Below, one piece after another: positions 22,601 through 29,717 of a DNA stretch of 64,000 nt. Made by a program: the position numbers and the translations under genes. Below the pieces are notes generated by a model that ran no database searches, was not told the DNA's origin, and saw only the letters and a program-made list of their open reading frames with translations. This DNA comes from Azolla caroliniana (Eukaryota > Polypodiophyta), in NCBI GenBank assembly GCA_043228905.1, contig JBHGNT010000014.1:7068001-7132000 (forward strand). Direction: 5' to 3'. Every line of letters begins with the position of its first letter. Position 1 is the stretch's first letter.

Positions 22601-23252
22601 TGTTGGCTTGTATTTTATCGAACACATCAGCATACTGACGATACTTCTCGGGAAGTTGAACGATGGACTCCTCTTTGGTGGTGCTGGAGGGTTGTACTGA
22701 TATTGCGAAGAGAAACATGTCCTCCTTGTGCCCTTCCTCACGCAACTGATGTAGTGAAATGGTTGCAATCTTCTGGGTAGATCCTTGGGTTTGTCGAAAC
22801 TGAATTTTCCTTGTCCTCCAATCTATGTCTGGGTTATGTAACTCAAACCATGGTAATCCTAAAACTATGGGATGTTCTGGAATACTAATTATATTAAATG
22901 ATATTACACATGCTAGATTATCTAGGACAACATTAACGGGCTCTGATTCTTCTATGATATTTCCGGAAGCAATGGGACGACCATCAATGACTACTACGGA
23001 GGCTGGACACGAGAGTTTTCTAAGAGATATCTGATGAGCTTGGGCAAAATTCTTATCCATAAAGCAAGAGTTTGCTCCGGAATCTAGGAGTGCTAAGACA
23101 TGTACTGGAGGGGTACTTTTAGTACTAACGGCTACTTGGGCTACGAACACATTGCTAACTTGCTTAGAGGAAATGGAACCACTAGTGGGCTGCACAGATC
23201 TAGGGCTGTCCAACCAAACGGCTCCTATTTTGGCTGGACTTAGTCGTTTAAC
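19674..23252 (-). CDS. pol: gypsy D Pol: protease, RT, RNase H, integrase, chromodomain
   Basis: An uninterrupted frame of about 1,190 codons. There is no ATG near its start, so it is probably expressed as a Gag-Pol fusion through the -1 slip site at 23,246-23,252. Counting from 23,213: protease LLDSGANSC (Asp 44); RT with TKIDLRGAYN (Asp 314) and YLDD (376-379); RNase H (about 515-640) with EADASDFALG; HHCC zinc region (about 780-830); integrase core with ALDFITDLP, SDRGPQFVS and the QAERTNQTLE stretch; C-terminal chromodomain (about 1,110-1,165) with YLVDWLGY and ERTWEP. Chromodomains of this class guide integration to methylated histone regions in known families; that role here is inference. 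All catalytic motifs I can see are intact. The stop codon overlaps the polypurine tract. Confidence 0.95.
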   Translation of the reverse strand, partial: VKRLSPAKIGAVWLDSPRSVQPTSGSISSKQVSNVFVAQVAVSTKSTPPVHVLALLDSGANSCFMDKNFAQAHQISLRKLSCPASVVVIDGRPIASGNIIEESEPVNVVLDNLACVISFNIISIPEHPIVLGLPWFELHNPDIDWRTRKIQFRQTQGSTQKIATISLHQLREEGHKEDMFLFAISVQPSSTTKEESIVQLPEKYRQYADVFDKIQANTLPHHRPYDCPIDLQPGKEPPWGPIYNLSPTELEVLRAYIEENLANGFIRHSKSPAGAPIFFVKKKDGSLRLVVDYRGLNKVTIRNRYALPLISSLLERINGARFFTKIDLRGAYNLVRIRPGDEWKTAFRTRYGHFEYTVMPFGLTNAPAVFQHMANDIFRDLLDNFLIIYLDDLLVYSKTQEEHDSHVLSVLKRLREHGLYAKLEKCSFGCNQVEFLGYVISSEGISMDPAKVKTVVDWQTPRSVRDVQCFLGFANFYRKFIQDYSRIVLPLTQLTRKGQAFIWSEETDLAFENLKKAFTSAPILGHVDPEKPFIIEADASDFALGSILSQHGNDEKLHPVAFHSRKFDAAEINYEIHDKELLAIVDSFMQWRHFLEGSPHPVTVFSDHKNLAYFQDARVLNRRQARWAHFLTRFDFKITYRPGKHQGKADALSRRSYLAPRPGEPAFDNQKQVILGPARLQAAQIFDMPMDSRVIDTIREDLKTDAFAQAILKQIDPSQASCSESQQPGTDYRQFQYHDGLLFFKTLLYVPNGTGRLQVVQSCHDTYTAGHFGSTKTLDLVQRSFWWPHMRQFVEDFVRTCDTCCRAKMPRHHPYGLLEPLPIPSKPWQSIALDFITDLPMSKGFDAILTVVDRYTKMAHFLPCTKEISSEGTAEIVMREVCRHHGLPDSIISDRGPQFVSKFWKHFFKMLQVTCNLSSGYHPQTDGQAERTNQTLEQYLRCFLSYHQDDWADILHFAEFAYNNSVHSSTKVTPFYAYTGCHPRWCVVETPELPTNPCAEDRLERLHKIQADLSTQLQQAQQAHKVYADRHRLPSSFDIGDRVWLLRRHVKTTRPCEKLDYRRLGPFRIIGKINDVAFRLELPPHLRIHPVFHSSLLEPYRESTIPGRIPPPPPPIELEDGPEYEVAAILDSKITRNKLYYLVDWLGYSPSERTWEPIENVTNARALLEDFHRRYPHKPGPQSKTTRDTRRF

Positions 23253-24439
23253 TCTTCTTCTAACTGACTAAGGACATCAAATTTGTTTGCTAGGTTCGGA
23301 CTGTAAGTACTATTAGGACTATCATGCACACCTAGGGAAATAGACTCGGTTTTAGTACTGTTAAAACTATCATGCGTAGCTAAGGCAATAGACTCAGGTT
23401 TAGTACTATTAGTACTAGCAGTAATTTGGTTTACCTGCCTTTTTGGCCTATGGGGACAATTTATTGCAATGTGTCCTGGTCCACCGCAGTAAAGACATAG
23501 TCGATTTGTACGACGTCGCTGCTTTTCCTCTTCGGATAATGGCCCTCGACGACGTGTTGTGTCAATCTCCATCGGAGTCGGAGTATTCGCTGGAGGTGCA
23601 AGGTATGACTCCCTCGGAAAAGGTCTTGATGTCACTGAGGCGTAGGTGGGCTCCGATCTTGCCCTTGGCATCTGTAGTTGTCGTTCCGAACGACGCTCAA
23701 ATAGACGGTTGTCGCATCTTACCGCGCGACTAATTGCTTCTGTTAAGGACTTCGGCTCTTCGGGGAAGGTCAAGAGTAAATCCTTGACATCGTTGCGTAA
23801 ACCGTAACGGAATTGCTCCATTAACGCTTGATCATCCCAAGGAATATCGGCGGCGAGTAGGCGAAAATCTGCAGCGTATGCGGAGGCTGGACGATCACCT
23901 TGACGTAATCGCCGAATTTTGTTGATTGCGGTTCTGATGCTGTCAGTATCTCCGAAACATGCTTTAAACTCACCGATAAATTCTTCAAAATTATTGAGCA
24001 ACGGGGATTCCTTTTCTAATAGGGGAGCGAACCACGCCAACGCTGAGCCACTTAATAAAGTTCCTACTAAACCCACTCGTGATGCATCGGTGGGATATCG
24101 ACAAGGATGCATTTGAATAACTAGTCGTACCTGATTAAGGAACCCTCTAAACTGCGATCGCGTTCCATCAAACTTCGTGGGAAGGCCAATCTTGGGTTCT
24201 TTATGAGTTCCTTGTGTTGCGGGCCCGTGTTGTTGCATCGCCACGATGGTTGCTTCGAGTTGTTGTACGCGTAACGCAAGTTCCCCATGCTGTTGCTGCG
24301 TTTGCTGTTTTTCTAAGGAGATTTGTTGAAGATCCCCCAGCAACCGTTGGTTTTCTTGTTCCAAAGCATGAAATTTCTCCTTCAAACATTGAAACTCCGA
24401 AAAAACGGATTGATATTCTTCAGCGCTAACAGTGGCCAT
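23240..24439 (-). CDS. gag: gypsy D Gag
   Basis: The frame of 399 codons starts with ATG at 24,439, about 80 nt inside the 5' LTR. The N-terminal 70 residues are Gln/Leu/Glu-rich and heptad-like (LEQENQRLLGDL, VQQLEATIVAM), suggesting a coiled coil for assembly. The middle is a retrotransposon gag core (FRGFLNQVRLVIQMHP; SALAWFAPLLE; INKIRRLRQGDRPASAYAADF). A CCHC knuckle (CLYCGGPGHIAINC) lies near residue 315 and would bind RNA. It ends LEEELND at the frameshift signal. It is intact, whereas the E2 copy has about ten stops. Confidence 0.95.
   Translation of the reverse strand: MATVSAEEYQSVFSEFQCLKEKFHALEQENQRLLGDLQQISLEKQQTQQQHGELALRVQQLEATIVAMQQHGPATQGTHKEPKIGLPTKFDGTRSQFRGFLNQVRLVIQMHPCRYPTDASRVGLVGTLLSGSALAWFAPLLEKESPLLNNFEEFIGEFKACFGDTDSIRTAINKIRRLRQGDRPASAYAADFRLLAADIPWDDQALMEQFRYGLRNDVKDLLLTFPEEPKSLTEAISRAVRCDNRLFERRSERQLQMPRARSEPTYASVTSRPFPRESYLAPPANTPTPMEIDTTRRRGPLSEEEKQRRRTNRLCLYCGGPGHIAINCPHRPKRQVNQITASTNSTKPESIALATHDSFNSTKTESISLGVHDSPNSTYSPNLANKFDVLSQLEEELND
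23246..23252 (-). promoter_or_regulatory. putative -1 ribosomal frameshift heptamer
   Basis: In the gag frame the minus strand reads GAG TTA AAC GAC TAA, giving the heptamer G_TTA_AAC one codon before the gag stop. The pol frame is -1 relative to gag and is open only from a stop at 23,268-23,270, so the overlap is about 28 nt and includes this heptamer. The same heptamer is kept in E2 at 38,487-38,493. Confidence 0.65.
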
Positions 24440-24505
24440 GGGATGAAAGAGAAGAGGAATTAAGAGACTAGTAGGAAAGGGGAGAGATAAGAGGGAGAGG
24501 AAGGG

Positions 24506-24520
24506 AAAATTGGTTCAAAC
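24506..24520 (-). other. self-priming primer-binding site of gypsy D
   Basis: Directly inside the 5' LTR the minus strand reads GTTTGAACCAATTTT. It has no TGG start and does not look like a tRNA 3' end. TTGAACCAATTT (complement of 24,507-24,518) is exactly complementary to AAATTGGTTCAA in the LTR (complement of 24,744-24,755), where transcription should begin. Confidence 0.75.
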
Positions 24521-24781
24521 TGTCAGGAATCAGTAGTAAGACGGAGACGGAATTAGTACTAAACGAAGGATTAGTACTACAGAGAAGGGATTAGTACTAA
24601 ACGAAGGATTAGTACTATGAGGGGTGTAGAACTTCTTGAGAGAGAAGGAAGAAGTGAGCGAGACAGAGAGACAGAGAGAGAGAGAAATATATGTATTACG
24701 TGAAGAGAATGTACAACTGTGGCTAGAAGGCTTAAGACTGGCGTTGAACCAATTTGGTTCAACATAACGCCTAGTGCCCTC

Positions 24782-24788
24782 TTTTATA
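24782..24788 (-). promoter_or_regulatory. TATA box of the gypsy D 5' LTR
   Basis: The minus strand reads TATAAAA starting at 24,788. The self-complementary transcript start is 33 nt downstream at 24,755. The same TATA-to-motif distance occurs in E1 (11,893 to 11,860) and E2 (39,952 to 39,919). Confidence 0.8.
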
Positions 24789-24894
24789 GTATTTCTAAGA
24801 GTAATCCTGAAGCTTCTAGAATGTTCCAGAGAAATCTGGAATATACATCAATTTCTAAAATAAAACATAAATGAAAATAATATCCTACAACTTA

Positions 24895-24965
24895 TAATGT
24901 ATAGTCTAATGGTAAGACCTCGACCCATGTAGCATAAGGTCATGGGTTCGAGTCTTGCCATGACA
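24895..24965 (+). other. tRNA-like segment at the LTR tip (5' LTR of D)
   Basis: Same sequence as at 19,592-19,662: A-box TAGTCTAATGG and B-box GGTTCGAGTCT at tRNA spacing, antisense to the element. If transcribed by RNA polymerase III it would start near the LTR promoter region and read out of the element into the flank. Confidence 0.6.
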
Positions 24966-25142
24966 CATCCCTGTTCATAGTGATAGTTGGAGTTTGAGGA
25001 CTCCCGTGGTTTTTCCCATTTAGGGTTTTCCACGTAAAACATCCAGTGTACCTTTCTCTCTATTGTTTTGTGCATTTTCTATTTCCTGTTTTCTGTGAGT
25101 TGATCCCATTCCTCGGTTGTGGCCGAGCACTGTTTTTCAACA
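24966..25142 (+). repeat. 5' LTR of copia C3, second part
   Basis: The first five bases are the duplicated CATCC. The rest continues the C-family R/U5 (TGGAGTTTGAGGACTCCCG, GGTTGTGGCCGAGCAC) and ends TTTTTCAACA. Confidence 0.9.
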
Positions 25143-25145
25143 AAT

Positions 25146-25157
25146 TGGTATCAGAGC
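25146..25157 (+). other. primer-binding site of C3 (tRNA-iMet type)
   Basis: TGGTATCAGAGC lies three bases after the LTR end. Confidence 0.95.
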
Positions 25158-25173
25158 GACGGTAACACAGAAA

Positions 25174-27786
25174 ATGGAAGGCGGCGGTAGTGGGCCTCCG
25201 GGCATGATGGTGCTGAACGCGCAGAACTACGCCGACTGGAAGATAAAGATGGAGGATCTGCTCATTGTTCGGGACCTGTATGAACCGATCGACAGGTCGG
25301 AAATACCCAAGGGGGTACTTGAGTCGGAGTGGAAGCTCCTGAACCGGAAAGCCGTAGCGACGATCCGACAATATGTCGATGTAAGCGTCCTACAACATGT
25401 GGCGAACGACACCAACGCATATGAGATGTGGAAGAAGCTGTCGGGCCTCTACGAGAGGAAGAATGCGTTGAACCGGACCTCCCTGATGAGGAAGATAGTG
25501 AACCTCAAGTACCGGGACGGCGAGAGTATGGTGGAACACGTAAGCACGTTCATGGGATTCGTGAACCAGCTTGCGGCGATCAAGTTCCCGTTGGAGGATG
25601 CAATGCAAGCCATCATCCTGATGTGTACATTGCCGGAAAGCTGGGAGAACTTGGTGGTGACTCTCAGCACCTCCTGCACGGAAGATAACTTGTCCCTACA
25701 AACGGTAAAGACAAGTATTTTGAACGAAGAAGCGCGTCGGAGAGATAAAGAACCGGTCTCCGACTCGAAGGCGCTGCTTACCGAATCGGATCGGGGAAGA
25801 CAATGGCACCGGAGTCCGCAAAGACGAGAGAAGTCGGGGACCCGGTCGCAGTCAAGAGGAAGGCCCACATGCTTCCACTGTGGGAAGCCGGGGCACTTCC
25901 GGAAGAATTGTCGGCATTACCGAAAGGACAACGGAGCCGACGACACCGATTCGAAGAAGTCACCGGAGAGAAACGGTGCATACCGGGGAGCGACGGACCG
26001 GAGAGGTTCGGATCGGCGAGGGCAGGACCGGAAAGGAACGACGGCACTCGCGGCAAGTGAAGAAGAGATAATGCTCATTACCGAAGAGAGGGAGCTGAAC
26101 CTTGCCGGCGTAGAGATGACCTGGGTGGTCGATTCCGGAGCGTCGTTCCACCTGACCCCGGAGAAGAAATACTTCTCATCCTACACAGCTGGTGAGCACG
26201 GCTTTGTCCGGATGGGAAATGAAGGTACATGCCGGATTGCCGGCATAGGAGATGTGTGGTTGATGACATCAACCGGATGCAAGATGCTGCTGAAGGATGT
26301 TCGACACGTTCCGGAGGTTCGATTGAACCTGATTTCGGCCGGGAGACTAGACGATGAAGGCTACACGGGTAGCATCTGGAACGGTGTCATGAAGTTCAGC
26401 AAAGGGAGCCTGATAGTGGCTCGGGCCCGGAAGGTCAACACCCTGTACCTGATGAATTCCCGGCTCTGTCCGGAGGAGCTGAACGTGGCAGCCGACACTG
26501 CCGGTGAGCTGTGGCACAAGAGACTGTGCCACATGAGTGAGAAGGGGATGAAGAGGCTTGCAGAAGACAACCTTATTCCAGTGAAGCATGTGCACCTGGA
26601 GAAGTGCACCGACTGCCTGGCCGGTAAGCAAAACCGGACCTCCTTCCACTCAAGGCCACCGACGAGACGTAGCGCACCATTGGAGCTGGTGCACACTGAT
26701 GTGTGTCAGGTAGAAACGAAGTCACATGGCGGAGCCCAGTACTTCGTGAAATTCATTGATGACCACAGCCGGAAGCTGTGGACGGCACCGTTGAAGACAA
26801 AGGACCAAGTGTTGTCCGTCTTCAAAGAACTCCACGCGAGAGTGGAAAGGGAATCCGGCAAGAAGCTGAAAGTGATACGAGCGGATAACGGAGGGGAATA
26901 CCGGGGGCAGTTCCAGGAGTACTGTCGCTCGAAGGGAATCCGGCTCGAGTTTACTGTGCCGAAGACGCCGGAACTGAACGGGCTGGCCGAGAGGATGAAC
27001 CGGACCATAATGGAGAGGGTCCGGAGTATGCTGGCGCATGCGAAATTACCCAAGGGGTTTTGGGCTGAGGCGATGTCGACGGCGACATACGTGATAAACA
27101 GATCACCCTCAGTACCTTTGGACGGAGACACGCCGCAGAGAGTGTGGACCGGTAGGGAAGTATCCTACCGGCATCTGAAGGTGTTCGGGTGTCTCGCATA
27201 CGTGCATGTGGCAAAGGACCGGAGAGGAAAGCTAGATCCAAAGACCCGGCCATGCATATTCCTCGGTTACGGTGACGACGAGTTCAGCTACCGAGTATGG
27301 GACCCGGTCGACAAGAAGATATTCAGGAGTCGAGATATCATCTTCATGGAGGACAAGACACTCGCCGACTGGGAGTCGGAGAAGAAGATGAAGAGCTCCA
27401 AGTCGACCGGTGAGGATAAACTCTACGAGGAGCAGTCCCGACCGGCAAGGGACCGGTTAGCACTCGAGGATCCGGCCGAAGACGGTGAAGAAACAGAACC
27501 GGCCGAAGAAGAAGATGAAAATGATACCGGAACCGGCCCCGATCCCGAAATGGATTCGGATGAAGAAGAAGAATCGGAAGAACCGGTTACCGAAGCTCCC
27601 GAACGGAGATATCCTCTAAGAGAGAGAAGGGCCCCCCGGAGATTTCCGGAACCAGAGCACCTGCTGCTAACAGACGAGGGGGAGCCGGAAAGTTTTGAAG
27701 AAGCAAAACATGACACCCAGAGCCGCAGGTGGTTGAGTGCCATGCAGGACGAGATGGATTCCCTGCATGAGAATCACACATATGAA
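25174..27786 (+). CDS. copia C3 Gag-Pol, truncated before the RT core
   Basis: The ATG at 25,174 (MEGGG) follows the primer-binding site. The frame is open for about 870 codons: gag (25,174-25,800); CCHC knuckle CFHCGKPGHFRKNC (25,870-25,911); protease WVVDSGASFHL (about 26,128); integrase HHCC (HKRLCHM...CTDCLAGK, about 26,515-26,630); integrase core (VHTDVCQ, FIDDHSRK, IRADNGGEYRG, then LNGLAERMN); integrase C-terminal GYGDDEFSYRVWD; and a strongly acidic linker (about 27,420-27,600). It breaks off at HENHTYE, where sister copies continue into RT. The remaining open frame to 27,855 is foreign sequence. With RT and RNase H gone it cannot transpose alone, but the gag-protease-integrase part is intact and could be translated. 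Confidence 0.9.
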
Positions 27787-29090
27787 CCATATATATATAG
27801 AATCATATATGTGCCTGTTAACATCCTACCCATAACCACCCCTTTGGTGGCGTGATATAGAAGGACACCCTATGTTTGAGGCCAGTCTAGCCCAGGATAA
27901 ACACAATTTTGGCAACCACAACGGCGGATCCCCCCTTTGGACAAAGTCAATGCATATATGTGATAGAAATGTGTGAGGAATGATGACGACGATGTGCGAG
28001 AGGAAGTCACGAAATGATATGCAGCATTGCGATGCGCGAGTAATGGCGACACTATGTTTGTGAGTGTGTGAGAAATGGTGAAGATGTTTAGAAGATGTCA
28101 ATGAATGATACACAACGATGATGTGCGAGAGAGCACGAAATGGAATCAACAAGAAAATTTGTGAGAAGAACAATGATGTTTGTGTGCGAGTGCAACAACA
28201 ATGACACGATGCAAAATGCGAGAACGACAACGACATTCATGTGAACGTGCGGTGAGCGACAATGTTCATGTTTCCAAATGCGTGGTGCAAGATGCACGGT
28301 CGGACGAACAACGATGGAGAAGGAACCGGAAAAGAAACTCCAGATACAAGTAACATAGAGGGAACTGGTGCAAGCACGACTGGAAAGAGAAGCCCACTAG
28401 GAGAGTGCGGAGGAAGAAGCAATGTGTGGAGTGGAGGCCGGTAGGAAGTGTTGAGAATGCACAGGAGATGGTTCTTGAAGAATTAACGCGGAGATAGCCA
28501 GGACCGGAATCAGTAAAAGAAAGCCAGCAGAAGGGCCACAGTAGAGGTAGAAGCAGAAGCAGACGGAGACGCAAACTGGCAAAAGTTGACGACCAGAAAA
28601 ATGAGCAACACCAAAAGACACAATTGGACGCACCAAACAGTCGAACCGACGGACACAGACAAACACGGCCGAACGAAATGGAGAACGAACAGACATGGCC
28701 GAATGTGCCCAAATCAACTGACCCAAGGAACAGAAGATAAAAAAACACAAAAGGAAGAATGGTCCGATGGTAGCACAAGCGGCAGAAGAGAACGGACAGG
28801 ACGAACAACTACCGGAGTAGCCGAAGCACAAGGGGATGGAAATCCATGGACCGGACAAAATGCCAGAGAATGGAAGGAACCGGGAAAACAACCCAGACGG
28901 CCGGATAGAAATGAAGAGACCAAAAGACATAGCCAAAAAGCGGCGGCACTGATGTGGCGGCCCAACAATGGTTGGAACGACAACCGAAACGGACCAGAAG
29001 ATGATGGACAATGCCGAACAAAGGGATGGAGACGACCGGAACGGGCCGGACTTAGACGGATCAATGGATGAACAGTGGCGTGGACAACAT
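27787..29090 (+). other. gypsy-derived, unassigned region with primer-binding-like site
   Basis: The first ~110 bp resemble the end of an LTR. TTTTGGCAACCACAACGG follows at about 27,903-27,920, close to the primer-binding region of gypsy A. From about 27,960 to 28,280 there are loose repeats of GATGTGCGAGAG and CACGAAATG-type words. Open frames on both strands up to 29,149 are charged or low-complexity, without a domain I recognise. I see no supported gene. Confidence 0.4.
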
Positions 29091-29409
29091 TGATTAGCAC
29101 ATGTAAGATATAAAATTAAGCACAGACGGTAAGTAGACAAGATACGCAATACTCAAATCCAGAAACAAACTTATATGACTTCTGTCGTTCATTACATTGC
29201 TTTCTAGATCCTTTTATAGCCTTCCGGTTCTAGTTACGAAACAATGCCCAATAGGCAACCGGCTATGAATCAGTCTGGATCCCGATCGGTGCAACTATTT
29301 AGGATCCGTCCATTCCTATAGTATTTCCTACTAATTAATCTAATAATAATATTCATTCCCGAGTCATCCCTTTGCTCCACTTATCATCTGGATGATACTC
29401 TAGCCAACA
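29091..29409 (-). repeat. gypsy A LTR (A3)
   Basis: On the minus strand it starts TGTTGGCTAGAGTATC, contains CTATAAAAGGATCTAG near 29,215, and ends GTGCTAATCA. It matches A2 (18,461) in the first part and A1 in the AAGCACAGACGGTAA segment. I cannot find matching target-site flanks. Confidence 0.72.
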
Positions 29410-29717
29410 CATGGCACGTCGTGGGACAGTGCATTGCACGTCGAACCCACAGTTAGCTTCTTCACTCATCGTTGAGTATGTCCAAAATATTGTGATCCAA
29501 GGGTTCGTGCGATCCTTCACTCTGTTGTTGTTGCTCCTATTGTTCTTCGACTACTTCCGGCTAACGTTCTTCTTCTCCTGCTTTAGCTCTAGCATTCTCT
29601 CCATTTCCGGCTTGGGCAGCCTGTTCTGTTCTGGCTTCTTCCATTTGAATCGTTACCGACTCCATCTGGCAGCTCCACTCTGACTTCCTTTGGATGCTGG
29701 TTTGGTTGCTCATTTGA

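Larger units (their letters stand above)
19218..24965 (-). mobile_element. complete Ty3/gypsy chromovirus D (Tf1/sushi-like)
   Basis: Complete element of 5,748 bp. Both LTRs are 445 bp and differ at one position (A at 19,266, G at 24,569). A perfect 5-bp target duplication CATCC flanks it (19,213-19,217 and 24,966-24,970), within the copia C3 LTR. Gag and pol have no internal stops. The order protease, RT, RNase H, integrase, chromodomain places it in the chromoviruses. The primer-binding region does not match a tRNA but is complementary to the element's own transcript start, as in Tf1/sushi elements. The near-identical LTRs mean a recent insertion, so it may still be active or be mobilised by relatives. 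Confidence 0.95.
24521..24965 (-). repeat. 5' LTR of gypsy D
   Basis: Identical to the 3' LTR except for one base (G at 24,569). It holds the promoter, the predicted transcript start and the tRNA-like tip at 24,895-24,965. Confidence 0.96.
18704..27786 (+). mobile_element. copia C3, with gypsy D inserted in its 5' LTR
   Basis: The 5' LTR is in two pieces, 18,704-19,217 and 24,971-25,142, separated by gypsy D and its duplicated CATCC. A primer-binding site TGGTATCAGAGC follows at 25,146. The gag-pol frame is open to about 27,786, where it ends just before the reverse transcriptase core. The RT, RNase H and 3' LTR are missing. The left flank is ATAAG within the gypsy A2 LTR. Confidence 0.9.

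Noticed and set aside
27787-27855. C-terminal 20-odd residues of the long C3 frame
   Set aside because: Sister copies continue into RT at this point. The tail is foreign LTR-like sequence, so it is not part of the protein.
28397-29149. Long overlapping open frames on both strands (250 and 161 codons)
   Set aside because: They overlap each other and the A3 LTR, have no ATG-supported domain, and reflect biased composition.
29091-29409. A3 as a solo LTR with target duplication
   Set aside because: The flanks AACAT and CATGG do not match under any border I tried.
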